NCBI GenBank assembly: GCA_039919885.1
Contig: JBDSEV010000008.1
Span: forward strand, 12,615 to 76,614
DNA from: JACMLD01 sp039919885
GTDB lineage: Bacteria > Bacteroidota > Bacteroidia > Chitinophagales > Chitinophagaceae
Direction: 5' to 3'
DNA: 64,000 nt
The notes under the pieces were generated by a model. That model was not told where the DNA came from. It did no database searches and saw only the letters and a list, made by a program, of their open reading frames with translations. Shown in pieces: positions 47,209 through 56,849 of the stretch. Each line of letters begins with the position of its first letter. Position 1 is the first letter of the stretch. The position numbers were made by a program, and so were the translations under genes.

Positions 47209-49479
47209 ATGCATAAAAATATACCACGGGGTTATAAAGCAACTGGCAAGGTTAACAAACCCTTCCAAAACAGCAGGCGTAATTTTCTGAAAAAAATAAA
47301 TATGTTGGGTGCTTTTTCAGTGGCGGGTGGCATGCTGCATCCAGCGCTTGGAGCAATCAGTACTGATGAAAAAGAGGTGCAACCAAAATCGGTTTATGCA
47401 AATGATGGTAAGGGCTGGCCGCTCATTATCATAAAAAAAGATTCGATGTTAAGCAAGTCGGCGGGTCCAAATCTTACAAATCTGAATTGTAGGGTGGATG
47501 TACCGGTGTCCGGTAATATCAGTCACCTGCGCATTATTGGCAGTGGTGGAGAAGAACAATTTGTACAGGCATTGCATGCTGCTGAAAGTTATGTGTACTA
47601 TAAAAGTCAATTTTATTTGCTGGCAGACGCGGATGAAATTCACTACGAATATGCACTGAGTTATATTTCCGTTACGTATAAAAACAAAATGGTTCCCTTT
47701 GAAGTAACCAAGAAAATTTATCTGCATGCAAAATATACAAACTGTATTCAGCACGTGCAGGTAAAAAATATTTCTTCGCAACCGATAGAAGCGTACTTTA
47801 TTGAAAAAGCAAAATTTACATTGGGAGATCCGTACTTTACCAATTACGCGCCTTATACGAAAGAAGGTTTCAATGGTTTCCGTGTAGTCAACGAAGTAAC
47901 AAGAAATTATTGTAGCTATTTTCTCATGTCGGGCACAGATGTAGTAAAAGTATGGAGCCGTGATGACCAGGTTTGCTTACAGATGGAGACCAGCAAACAA
48001 CCCTGGACTGCCGACCAGCATGTGTACAAGGCATGTGATGACCAGGCAGGTATCCTGCAAAAAAAGGTAGTGTTAAGCGCATCGGAACAAACCGATTTTA
48101 TTATTTTTTGTAGTGTGGCGCCGTATGCAAACACTGCCAGTCATGGCATTCCGGAAGTTTCCGCACAATATGCAAAAGATGGAATGGCGGCATTTGAGAA
48201 GGAACTGAATGAACAAAGGGACGCATTCGCTATGATTTCTACGCCGGACCAACTGCTGGATCATGGATTTTCTATTTCCAATAAAATAGTTGCACAGGTA
48301 TTTCAATCGGCAGACGGCTTGATAGCCGTACCGGGTCACATGTATCCCAGTTTTTACAGCCGGGATTCTCACTGGCAGATAAGAGGGTTGCTTTCCGCCG
48401 GAAAATTTGAAGTAGTAAAGGAATTGCTCGTCCATTTTACCAGGTACCAGAATGAAGAAGGGTCATTTCCTACAAGAATTACGATTAGCGGTAAGCCTTT
48501 GTACCATACCGGTGCACCGGATCTGGACAGCGCCGCTTTAATCTCATTGAGTATTATTGAGTATGTGCGGTGGACAAAAGATATTGCCTTCGGCGATAAA
48601 TATTGGAAAAGTATTGCAGCGTCCATCGATTACCTCCGTACCCGCGACACGGATAATGATGGTTGGGTGGAGCAGGATTATAACCAGGACTGGGCGGATC
48701 GCACCAAAAGGCATGGAAAAGTAAATTATACCCAATGCGTATATTTTCAGTTGCTTAAAGAATCAGCAGCGTTGGGTGATCTGTTGAATAAGCCGGAAGC
48801 AGCTACCTATAAAAATCTGGCAACCAGGTTGAAAAAAAATTATGACAAATTATTCTGGGATGAAGAAGCCGGGCTTTACCTCGACTATATTGCTCCTGAC
48901 GGCACCCGGATGAAAAAGCTGAGCCAGGATACTTGCCTGGCCTTTATTTTCGGACTTGCCACTGATCCCCAAAAGATAAAGCGTCATTTATCAAACCTTA
49001 AAGAAAAATGCTGGACTAAATGGGGGCCATCTCATCATGAAGGATACAAGGAGGGCAACAAATATGATCCCCTTGGTTTTTATTGTAATGGTGGCGTGTG
49101 GATGTGGCTCACAGCATTTGAAGCCTATGCCCATTTCCGTTATGGAGACCCGGAGAATGGCGTACTGGCGCTGAATGCCATTAAAGAATATGAGTTTGGT
49201 AAGAATCCTTATTCGGCTGTTTATTTTGATACGTTGGAATGGCACGATAGTATCAATGGACTGAATTGTGAATATGATTACAAGGAATGCAGAAATTTCA
49301 CCACTGGATCCGGCGCTCATGTATGGGCCATTGTGGAAGGTTTGTTTGGTGTACAACAAACCATTAAAGGTGAGCTCACCTGGAATCCCAGGTTTCCTCA
49401 GCGCTGGAAGGGCAAGTCAGTTTCTATAAACGGTATCAGGAAGGGAGAAGAAAGAATAAAAAAGGAATTTGTGGTGTAA
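47209..49479 (+). CDS. Exported six-hairpin glycoside hydrolase
   Basis: 756 residues. An RR-type signal (NSRRNFLKKI at 21-30, hydrophobic to about 47) points to Tat export. The first 320 residues are beta-rich, and the rest is an (alpha/alpha)6 toroid with the GLIAVPGHMYPSFYSRDSHW stretch, DTDNDGWVEQDYNQDW and NGGVWMWLTAFEAYA, resembling amylo-alpha-1,6-glucosidase/MGH1/GH63-like enzymes. Likely acidic residues are the Asp/Glu in GWVEQDYNQDW and in DTLEWHDS. Specificity unknown. AAGGAG lies 18 bases before the ATG, too far for an ideal ribosome site. Confidence 0.82.
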   Translation: MHKNIPRGYKATGKVNKPFQNSRRNFLKKINMLGAFSVAGGMLHPALGAISTDEKEVQPKSVYANDGKGWPLIIIKKDSMLSKSAGPNLTNLNCRVDVPVSGNISHLRIIGSGGEEQFVQALHAAESYVYYKSQFYLLADADEIHYEYALSYISVTYKNKMVPFEVTKKIYLHAKYTNCIQHVQVKNISSQPIEAYFIEKAKFTLGDPYFTNYAPYTKEGFNGFRVVNEVTRNYCSYFLMSGTDVVKVWSRDDQVCLQMETSKQPWTADQHVYKACDDQAGILQKKVVLSASEQTDFIIFCSVAPYANTASHGIPEVSAQYAKDGMAAFEKELNEQRDAFAMISTPDQLLDHGFSISNKIVAQVFQSADGLIAVPGHMYPSFYSRDSHWQIRGLLSAGKFEVVKELLVHFTRYQNEEGSFPTRITISGKPLYHTGAPDLDSAALISLSIIEYVRWTKDIAFGDKYWKSIAASIDYLRTRDTDNDGWVEQDYNQDWADRTKRHGKVNYTQCVYFQLLKESAALGDLLNKPEAATYKNLATRLKKNYDKLFWDEEAGLYLDYIAPDGTRMKKLSQDTCLAFIFGLATDPQKIKRHLSNLKEKCWTKWGPSHHEGYKEGNKYDPLGFYCNGGVWMWLTAFEAYAHFRYGDPENGVLALNAIKEYEFGKNPYSAVYFDTLEWHDSINGLNCEYDYKECRNFTTGSGAHVWAIVEGLFGVQQTIKGELTWNPRFPQRWKGKSVSINGIRKGEERIKKEFVV

Positions 49480-49514
49480 GACTGCTGCATTTTTGAATGA
49501 ATCATGTAATCATT

Positions 49515-50699
49515 ATGAGAAGAATCATTGTTTTATGTGTTGTATTTTCCTGGGTTGTTAACAGCCATGCGCAGAATTACGATGAGTTGAAAGTGCCGGC
49601 TTATACATTACCGGCGTTGTTGAAAACTGTAGCAGGGAAATCCGTTAACACCGTCAGCGATTGGGAGAAAATCAGGAGACCTGAGATCGTATCCTTGTTT
49701 GAGGATAATGTGTACGGACAAATGCCGAAGCAGTTTGATAGCATTAGGTTTGTAGTCGGCAATGATATAAAGAATGTGATGGCTGGCAGAGCTGAGCTAA
49801 AAGAAATCCAGATTAATGTCTGGAAAAATGGAAAGCGGGTAAGTATACATCTCATTGAATTTATTCCGAATAGTAGAAGAAAGGCAGCGCCTGTATTTTT
49901 GTTGATAAATAACCGCGCACCAGACAGAACAGATCCAACAAGAGCTATAAAGGCTCAATTCTGGCCAGCTGAAACGCTTATTGATAGCGGTTATGCTGTT
50001 GCTGCATTTCATGTAAGCGATGCTGCGCCAGACAATGCCGATCATTTCCAGGACGGCGTACTACAATTATACCCGGAACAACTAACTATGCCCAATGGTA
50101 TGAAGGCAATCGGTGCCTGGGCCTGGGCGGCCAGCAGAATTATGGATTATTTTGAACAAGATCAGTCCATTGATGCAAAAAAAGTTATGGTAGTAGGGCA
50201 TTCAAGAGGAGGCAAAGCGGCGCTATGGACAGGTGCGCAGGATAAGCGTTTTGCCATGGTGTTTGCAAACTGCTCCGGCAATACCGGTGTTGCAATTGCG
50301 CGGCGGCAATATGGTGAAACCATCAAAAAAATCAACAGTAGTTTTCCTTACTGGTTCTGCGATAACTATAAAAAATTTAACGATAACGTTGATTCCTTGC
50401 CGGTAGATCAGCATATGCTGGTATCACTCATTGCACCAAGACCGCTATACACTACCAATGCTTCCAAAGATCTATGGGCTGATCCGACTGGATCTTTTCT
50501 GTCGCTGAACGAAGTAGAACCGGTGTATGCTTTATATGGGAAAAAGTCAAACTTGTCAAAGATAGCGCCCGCGCAAGGCGATGCAATCATTGCTTCAGTT
50601 ATGGGCTATCATATCCGGGAAGGCATCCATGATCTAACGTTGTTCGACTGGGTCAATTTTATCCGGTTTGCTAATTACCACATACCCAAAATGAAATGA
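49515..50699 (+). CDS. CE15-like glucuronoyl esterase
   Basis: 394 residues with a Sec signal peptide (MRRIIVLCVVFSWVVNSHAQ). Alpha/beta hydrolase with the CE15 signature GHSRGGKAALWTGA (nucleophile Ser), preceded by the insert KAIGAWAWAASRIMDYFEQD seen in this family, and followed by VSLIAPRPLY and MGYHIREGIHDL with the likely His. Such enzymes cleave esters of 4-O-methyl-glucuronic acid, for example lignin-xylan links. The frame is open to 49497, but the start at 49515 gives the better signal peptide. Its stop overlaps the next start as ATGA (50696-50699). Confidence 0.85.
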   Translation: MRRIIVLCVVFSWVVNSHAQNYDELKVPAYTLPALLKTVAGKSVNTVSDWEKIRRPEIVSLFEDNVYGQMPKQFDSIRFVVGNDIKNVMAGRAELKEIQINVWKNGKRVSIHLIEFIPNSRRKAAPVFLLINNRAPDRTDPTRAIKAQFWPAETLIDSGYAVAAFHVSDAAPDNADHFQDGVLQLYPEQLTMPNGMKAIGAWAWAASRIMDYFEQDQSIDAKKVMVVGHSRGGKAALWTGAQDKRFAMVFANCSGNTGVAIARRQYGETIKKINSSFPYWFCDNYKKFNDNVDSLPVDQHMLVSLIAPRPLYTTNASKDLWADPTGSFLSLNEVEPVYALYGKKSNLSKIAPAQGDAIIASVMGYHIREGIHDLTLFDWVNFIRFANYHIPKMK

Positions 50700-52804
50700 A
50701 GAAGCTTCACCTGACCATTTGTATTCAATTATTGCTGGCAAATATTTTATTTGCGGCACAACCGTTTGCCAGTTGGAACAAATCCTTTCTGACACTTACT
50801 AATGGGTTGGTGGAACGTATCATTCAACTGCCCGCAGACACCGGGAAGTTTGTTACGCTTTCTTACAAACCGGTTGGTGGTTCTTTTGGATATTTTCAAA
50901 AAACGAATGAAGATTTTCAATTTGAATGGAATGATCGTGTTTATTCTGGTCGGTCAGGCTGGCAGTTGAAAAACATACAGACTGTTGCTGATGAAAATGG
51001 GGGCGATGGCGCCACTGTGACGTTAATCAGTAACGATAAAAAATTTGAACTTACGGTGAGGTATCTGTTATATCCCGGAAATCCCGTCATCCGGAAAAAT
51101 CTTTCTTTTAAAAACCTTGGCGGCGAAACAGCAAAACTGCAATCAGTCGATGTTGAAAAATTTGAGCTGGCATCTATGACTTTTACCTGGATAATGAGTG
51201 ATTACGGACGTAGAAAATCACTTGGGCCTTTTCTTGGCGGTCGACAGGATGCATTGGTTGGGTTACACAATATCAATTCACAACAGGGTATCATCATCGG
51301 CAATGAAGCACCCGGCGTATTGAAAAGAACATCAGTGCTATGGGATGCATCGGATATATGTGCAGGGTTAACGCATAAAGACGATGTGTATCCATTCCGA
51401 AAGTGGATCAATGCCAGGGATTCATTTGAAACGACAAAAGTTTTTACCATCGTTTATAGTCATCAGCAAACGCCGGATTCCATTATGAATAGAACCCTGC
51501 CTGATTTTATCCGGAAATACATGGGCATACGATTGTCAAAACTCGATCATAAGCCAACATTTGTCTACAACACCTGGGTGCCATTTAAGAAGAATATTAA
51601 TGAAAAGCTGGTAATGGAATTGGCAAAAGCAGCCGCGGCCGCAGGTATGAAAGAATTTGTAATAGATGATGGCTGGCAGGATGGGTATGGTGACTGGGGC
51701 ATTGACAGCATTAAATTTCCACACGGATTAACACCCGTATTCGATTATATTAAATCGCTCGGTATGAAACCGGGCTTATGGTTAAGTATCGGCAGTGCTT
51801 CGCCAACCAGCCAGGTATTCAAAACACACCCGGAGTGGTTCGTAAAAAATAAAACTGATAATTTTACTTCCCTGCATGTTGTAGATGAAAAAGATAAATA
51901 TACTGCGTGTTTCTCCACCGGTTGGTACGATTATATAAAAAAAATTCTATTGCAGCTTTCCTTAACCTACGGACTTGAATATTTTAAGCTCGATTTTGCA
52001 ACAGTGACCAGCGCATATTTATTTGATCCGGAGCAGTCGGGTTGTTATGCAACTAACCATCCCCGTCACAGAGATCAGCAGGAATCGTTTGGGGTGAATT
52101 TTGAACTCATGTGGCAGCTATTCGACGAACTTCATGCTGCCAAACCCGGGCTTTTTATAGACTGCACTTTTGAAGCAATGGGCGGATTACAATTGATAGA
52201 TTATGCCATGCTGCAACATGCGGAAGGAAACTGGCTGTCTAATTTTTATGGTGCGCATGAAGTTGATTTGCGCATCCGCAATATGGCCTGGTGGCGTTCT
52301 CCTGCTATGCCTGCTACTGCATTAGTTATTGGTAATCCTGAAATGCAGGATAGCAGCTGGGAACAACATATCAAATCGCTGGCGGGTGCGCTGCCCATTA
52401 TGCTGGGTGATCCCCGAAAACTTTCTGCGTCCCATTTAAAGAAGTACAGGTTCTATGCAGACTGGTTGCAGCAGATGGAAAATAAATACCAGTTCATGAG
52501 TTTTAGGCAAGACCTGCCGGGGTTTGGAGAACCAACGGAAGGCATGTGGGATGGATTTGAACGCATCAATACGGAAACAGGCACGGGTGGCATCATTGCT
52601 GTATTCAGGCAGGGTTCCAAGGAGGTAAAAAGAAAGATCACCATTCAGTACCTTGATCCCGGCCGGAAATATATGTTGACAAATATGCACGGGAAAAATA
52701 TTACCAGTTTGTCAGGGAAAGATTTTGCTACCCTCGGATTTGAATGGGAAATAGAAAGCGAATACGATGGTGATCTGTTGGAGATTACGGCAGTGAATAA
52801 TTAA
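50696..52804 (+). CDS. GH36-type alpha-galactosidase
   Basis: 702 residues with signal peptide (1-21). The N-terminal beta-supersandwich is followed by the TIM barrel: VYNTWVPF, FVIDDGWQDGYGDW, PGLWLSIGSASP, then YFKLDFA with Asp433 as the nucleophile (K-x-D). The acid/base is probably Asp502 in LQLIDYAML. C-terminal beta domain from about 630. GH36 enzymes release terminal alpha-galactose, but members also act on alpha-N-acetylgalactosaminides, so exact specificity is open. Start overlaps the CE15 gene by 4 bases; GH2 follows 33 bases downstream. Confidence 0.9.
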   Translation: MKKLHLTICIQLLLANILFAAQPFASWNKSFLTLTNGLVERIIQLPADTGKFVTLSYKPVGGSFGYFQKTNEDFQFEWNDRVYSGRSGWQLKNIQTVADENGGDGATVTLISNDKKFELTVRYLLYPGNPVIRKNLSFKNLGGETAKLQSVDVEKFELASMTFTWIMSDYGRRKSLGPFLGGRQDALVGLHNINSQQGIIIGNEAPGVLKRTSVLWDASDICAGLTHKDDVYPFRKWINARDSFETTKVFTIVYSHQQTPDSIMNRTLPDFIRKYMGIRLSKLDHKPTFVYNTWVPFKKNINEKLVMELAKAAAAAGMKEFVIDDGWQDGYGDWGIDSIKFPHGLTPVFDYIKSLGMKPGLWLSIGSASPTSQVFKTHPEWFVKNKTDNFTSLHVVDEKDKYTACFSTGWYDYIKKILLQLSLTYGLEYFKLDFATVTSAYLFDPEQSGCYATNHPRHRDQQESFGVNFELMWQLFDELHAAKPGLFIDCTFEAMGGLQLIDYAMLQHAEGNWLSNFYGAHEVDLRIRNMAWWRSPAMPATALVIGNPEMQDSSWEQHIKSLAGALPIMLGDPRKLSASHLKKYRFYADWLQQMENKYQFMSFRQDLPGFGEPTEGMWDGFERINTETGTGGIIAVFRQGSKEVKRKITIQYLDPGRKYMLTNMHGKNITSLSGKDFATLGFEWEIESEYDGDLLEITAVNN

Positions 52805-52837
52805 TATCCGGATTCTTTGTTTTAAAAAAATATTTCG

Positions 52838-55243
52838 ATGATACGTTACTTTTTGTTGTTTTTGTTGTTGCTGAATACAGCCAATGCGTTTGCACAGTCA
52901 GCTACGATCAACTTTGATAAAGACTGGCGTTTTCATTTAGGTGGGGCCATGGCGGCTGAAGATACCAGCTTCGATGATGGCGGCTGGCGGAAAATTGAGT
53001 TGCCGCACGACTGGAGCATAGAAGATATCCCCGGAACGCAATCACCATTCAGCAATACAGCGGTAAGCCAGGTAGCAGGCGGGTTTACGCAAAATGGCGC
53101 TGCGTGGTACCGGAAAAAATTTACGGTGCCGGCTGCTGCGGCCGGCCAGCGGATTGTAATACAGTTTGATGGCGTGTACATGAATGCAGATGTATGGGTA
53201 AATGGTAAACACCTGGGCAATCATCCGTATGGCTATACCAGTTTTTATTATGATATCAGCAAATACGTTAAACCTGGTCTTGTAAATGTAATAGCAATAG
53301 AAGTAAAAAGCCAGGGCCCTAACAGCAGGTGGTATGCAGGGGCGGGCATCTACCGGCACGTTTGGTTGAAAATATTTTCGCCGGTACATATATCCCAATG
53401 GGGTCAGTTTATTTCAACACCGGCTGTCAGCGCGTCTGCTGCAACGGTGAATGCCAGTACCCAGTTGATGAACGAAAGCAGTACTGGTGCAGATCTGCGC
53501 GTTGTTACAAAGCTTCTTAACAATGTAGGAATAGAAGTTGGCATGATAGAAAGCAGCCTTCAGCTTCCAGCCGGAAAAAAACAAACGATACTTCAGCATT
53601 ACAATATTCAAAACCCTGCGTTATGGTCTTGCGACAAGCCCCGCCTGTACACCGCCGTTACAACGATCTGGCAAGATGGAAAACCAATCAATGAAGAAAA
53701 AAGTTTGTTTGGTATACGGAAAATTTCTTTTGATACCGCCAATGGATTTCAACTGAATGGTGAAACAGTAAAATTGAAAGGCGGTTGTATTCATCATGAT
53801 AACGGTCCGCTGGGCGCAAAAGCCTACGACAGGGCAGAAGAGCGAAAAATCGAATTATTAAAAGCAAGCGGCTATAATGCCATCCGTTGCGCGCACAATC
53901 CGCCGAGTGTTGCGTTGCTGGATGCCTGCGATCGCCTGGGCATGATGGTAATAGATGAATCTTTTGATATGTGGAACTATGGTAAAACGTCATTTGACTA
54001 TCATTTATACTTTAAAGACTGGTGGCAGCGGGATATGGAAAGTATGCTGTTGCGGGACCGCAATCATCCTTCCATTATTTTATGGAGCATCGGTAATGAA
54101 CTACAGGAAAGAGGAAGCCCGGAAGGTGCAGCAACCGCTAAAACATTGGCAGCTTTTGTAAAAAATATGGATACCTCACGACCCGTTATTTCAGCAGTAA
54201 ACGGATTGCGGCCCGATAAGGATCCATTTTTTGCAGCACTGGATGTGGCCGGGTATAATTACTCAGTGGTTACCTATGGGGGAACAAGTACTTATGAAAC
54301 AGATCATAAACGCGTGTCATCCAGGATTATGCTGGGCACTGAATCTTACCCGCTGGAAGCATTTGGCAGCTGGATGGAGGTAGCGGATCATGCTTACGTA
54401 ACCGGTGATTTTGTGTGGACAGCATTCGATTATATTGGTGAAGCCAGTATTGGTTGGCTAGGTTATCCGCAAAAGGCCGGCTTCTTTCCGTGGAGCCTGG
54501 CTTTTTGCGGAGACATAGATATTTGTGGCTGGAAAAGACCGCAGTCTTATTACAGAGACGTATTGTGGAAACCCAATCAACTCTCATTGTTTGTAAAATC
54601 ACCCGAGCCTTCTTTCAAAGAGAATCCGTTGCTTGCTGCTTATTCAAGGTGGAACTGGCACGATGTATTGCCCGAATGGAATTGGAACGGGTATGAAAAT
54701 AAGCCGATGGAAGTGAACGTTTATTCATCCTGCGAAAAAGCAGAACTATTTTTAAACGGAAAATCACTGGGCATAAAATCTACGAACCGGTCTACAAAAT
54801 TTATGGAAGCATGGTCCGTACCTTATGCCGCGGGTGAATTGAAAGCAGTTGGGTATAACGGTGATGAACATGTTCCTGTGCGCACTGCATCGCTGCATAC
54901 TGCCGGTAAACAAGTGAAAATTGGCCTCATTGCTGATCGGGTCCGCATAAAGGCAGGCAATCAGGATTTGAGTTACATAACGGTTTTATTGAACGATGTA
55001 AAAGGGAATACGAATCCAAAAGCTGAAAACACTGTTCGCTTCACCGTTAGCGGGGATGCAGTTATTGCAGGTACTGGTAATGGCAATCCAATGAGCCTGG
55101 AGAGTTTCCAGTTGCCCCAGCGTAAAGCCTGGAAAGGAAAATGTTTGCTGATTATAAAAGCTGGCGATAAGGCGGGCCGTATACAGGTTACTGCAACATC
55201 GCCTGGACTGGCCACAGCGCACATTGAATTAGTAGCCGAATAA
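52838..55243 (+). CDS. GH2-family beta-galactosidase-type glycosidase
   Basis: 801 residues. Signal peptide 1-20 (NAFAQ). Domains: jelly-roll sugar-binding (about 24-180), immunoglobulin-like (about 185-290), TIM barrel (about 295-600), then DUF4982/C-terminal beta domains. Catalytic acid/base Glu421 in SIGNELQERG and nucleophile Glu502 in LGTESYP; IRCAHNPPS is the usual third signature. GH2 includes beta-galactosidases, mannosidases and glucuronidases, so beta-galactoside is the first guess only. It pairs with the GH36 gene just upstream, suggesting a substrate with both alpha- and beta-linked side sugars. Confidence 0.93.
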   Translation: MIRYFLLFLLLLNTANAFAQSATINFDKDWRFHLGGAMAAEDTSFDDGGWRKIELPHDWSIEDIPGTQSPFSNTAVSQVAGGFTQNGAAWYRKKFTVPAAAAGQRIVIQFDGVYMNADVWVNGKHLGNHPYGYTSFYYDISKYVKPGLVNVIAIEVKSQGPNSRWYAGAGIYRHVWLKIFSPVHISQWGQFISTPAVSASAATVNASTQLMNESSTGADLRVVTKLLNNVGIEVGMIESSLQLPAGKKQTILQHYNIQNPALWSCDKPRLYTAVTTIWQDGKPINEEKSLFGIRKISFDTANGFQLNGETVKLKGGCIHHDNGPLGAKAYDRAEERKIELLKASGYNAIRCAHNPPSVALLDACDRLGMMVIDESFDMWNYGKTSFDYHLYFKDWWQRDMESMLLRDRNHPSIILWSIGNELQERGSPEGAATAKTLAAFVKNMDTSRPVISAVNGLRPDKDPFFAALDVAGYNYSVVTYGGTSTYETDHKRVSSRIMLGTESYPLEAFGSWMEVADHAYVTGDFVWTAFDYIGEASIGWLGYPQKAGFFPWSLAFCGDIDICGWKRPQSYYRDVLWKPNQLSLFVKSPEPSFKENPLLAAYSRWNWHDVLPEWNWNGYENKPMEVNVYSSCEKAELFLNGKSLGIKSTNRSTKFMEAWSVPYAAGELKAVGYNGDEHVPVRTASLHTAGKQVKIGLIADRVRIKAGNQDLSYITVLLNDVKGNTNPKAENTVRFTVSGDAVIAGTGNGNPMSLESFQLPQRKAWKGKCLLIIKAGDKAGRIQVTATSPGLATAHIELVAE

Positions 55244-55300
55244 AATGAATTGTATTTAACGGACAGCGCTCTTATATATTAATTATTAATTGTTTCCATC

Positions 55301-56212
55301 ATGAAAACATCCCGAAGAAGTTTTATTAAGCAGTCCTCCATTGCCATTGCAGGTGCTGGTATTTGGTCGGACAGTTTTCTTGCCCCACGTAAAAAAAAGG
55401 ACACGTGGGCGTTACAGTTATATTCAGTTAGGGCAGATATGAAAGCCGATGCGGCTGGCACACTTGCGAAAGTAGCGGCTATGGGATATAAAAATGTGGA
55501 ACATGCCAATTATGTAAACCGGCATTTTTATGGCTACACACCCGCGGAGTTTAAACAATTGCTCAGCGGATTGGGTCTGCAAATGCCCAGCGGACATACA
55601 GTTATGAAACCGGAACATTGGGATGTAGCAAAAGGGGATTTTACAGACGTGTGGAAACAGACGATTGATGACGCTGCATACATGGGCCAAAGCTATGTAG
55701 TGAGTCCTTGGATAGATGAACGCAAACGTAGCACCTATGATGATTTGCTTGCTTACCTGCAAGTATTTAATAAATGTGGTGCGCTTTGTAAAAAAGCAGG
55801 GATGAAGTTTGGTTACCACAATCATGATTTTGAATTCAGCGTAAAACTCCGCGATATAACAGTGTATGATATTATTCTAACGAATACAGATCCGGACCTG
55901 GTTGTGCAACAACTGGATATGGGAAATATGTACAATGCGGGTGCAAAGGCCCTTGACATTGTGAACAAGTACCCGGGCAGATTTATATCGATGCATGTAA
56001 AAGACGAAATAAAAGTAGCTAATCCGGAAACGCCGTATGAGAGTACTGTGTTGGGTAAAGGCGTTATTCCAGTTAGAGAAATTATTGATTTGGGAAAAAA
56101 ATCAGGCGGTACTACGCTTTTCATTATTGAACAGGAATCGTATCAGGATAGCACTGCACTGGAGAGTATTCAACAGGACCTGAACATCATAAAGCGATGG
56201 CGTTATGCATAA
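55301..56212 (+). CDS. Tat-exported sugar isomerase/epimerase (lyase-like) TIM barrel
   Basis: 303 residues. Twin-arginine signal SRRSFIKQ (4-11) followed by IAIAGAG. AP-endonuclease-2-type barrel with metal-site candidates: GYHNHDFEF, QLDMGNMYN (Asp), SMHVKDE (His), IIEQE (Glu). A periplasmic barrel of this superfamily next to a GMC dehydrogenase resembles 3-keto-glycoside processing, where such barrels eliminate the aglycone from an oxidised sugar. That function is inferred from gene context. It ends 85 bases before the GMC small-subunit gene. Confidence 0.9.
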   Translation: MKTSRRSFIKQSSIAIAGAGIWSDSFLAPRKKKDTWALQLYSVRADMKADAAGTLAKVAAMGYKNVEHANYVNRHFYGYTPAEFKQLLSGLGLQMPSGHTVMKPEHWDVAKGDFTDVWKQTIDDAAYMGQSYVVSPWIDERKRSTYDDLLAYLQVFNKCGALCKKAGMKFGYHNHDFEFSVKLRDITVYDIILTNTDPDLVVQQLDMGNMYNAGAKALDIVNKYPGRFISMHVKDEIKVANPETPYESTVLGKGVIPVREIIDLGKKSGGTTLFIIEQESYQDSTALESIQQDLNIIKRWRYA

Positions 56213-56297
56213 TTGCAACCGAAAAAAAATGTTTTTTCAGATACACCGCCGCCTGAAGCAACTGACTAAGCAATATACCATAAAATAAATAGCGGAT

Positions 56298-56831
56298 ATG
56301 GACAGACGAAAACTTATTAAACAATTTTGTTTTGCCGGCGCGGGCATAATTCTTTTGCCAGCTTGCGTGCAGAATAATACAAAGCCTTCTATTGTTTTAA
56401 AGAACCTTCTGGTCACCGGCGAGCAGGAAAGAATGCTGGCAGAATTGTCAGCAACCATTATTCCCGCAACGGACACACCGGGTTGTAAAGAAATAGCTGC
56501 ACATTTATTTGTTTTGAAAATGGTAGACGACTGCTATAGTAAAGCAGATCAGCAAAAATTCATTCAGGGCTTTGACCATTTCGAAAAGGCCTGTGCCACA
56601 TTTTCTGGACATCGGTTTATAAATTGTACACTGCAGCGCAGAATACTTTTTTTGAAAAATATTGAAACAGGCGCCCGGCAGGATTTGCCTGAAAGGTTTT
56701 TTTATGGGGTTGTAAAAAAACTCAGTATTCAGGCTTATACCACGTCTGAATTTTACCTGACCAACGTAGTGCACTACAAACTGATACCGGGCACGTATCG
56801 CGGCTGTGTGCCCGCAACAAATTTAATTTAA
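56298..56831 (+). CDS. GMC dehydrogenase small subunit (gluconate 2-dehydrogenase subunit 3 family)
   Basis: 177 residues. RR-type signal DRRKLIKQF with lipobox LPAC (Cys23), so a Tat-exported lipoprotein is likely. The mature part has the family pattern: LSATIIPATDTPGCKE, then helices, and FFYGVVKKLSIQAYTTSE near the end. The partner GMC subunit lacks its own signal and is typically carried through Tat by this protein (hitch-hiker export). Encoded 18 bases upstream of that partner. Confidence 0.93.
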   Translation: MDRRKLIKQFCFAGAGIILLPACVQNNTKPSIVLKNLLVTGEQERMLAELSATIIPATDTPGCKEIAAHLFVLKMVDDCYSKADQQKFIQGFDHFEKACATFSGHRFINCTLQRRILFLKNIETGARQDLPERFFYGVVKKLSIQAYTTSEFYLTNVVHYKLIPGTYRGCVPATNLI

Positions 56832-56849
56832 CATAGCAATCTGATAAAT

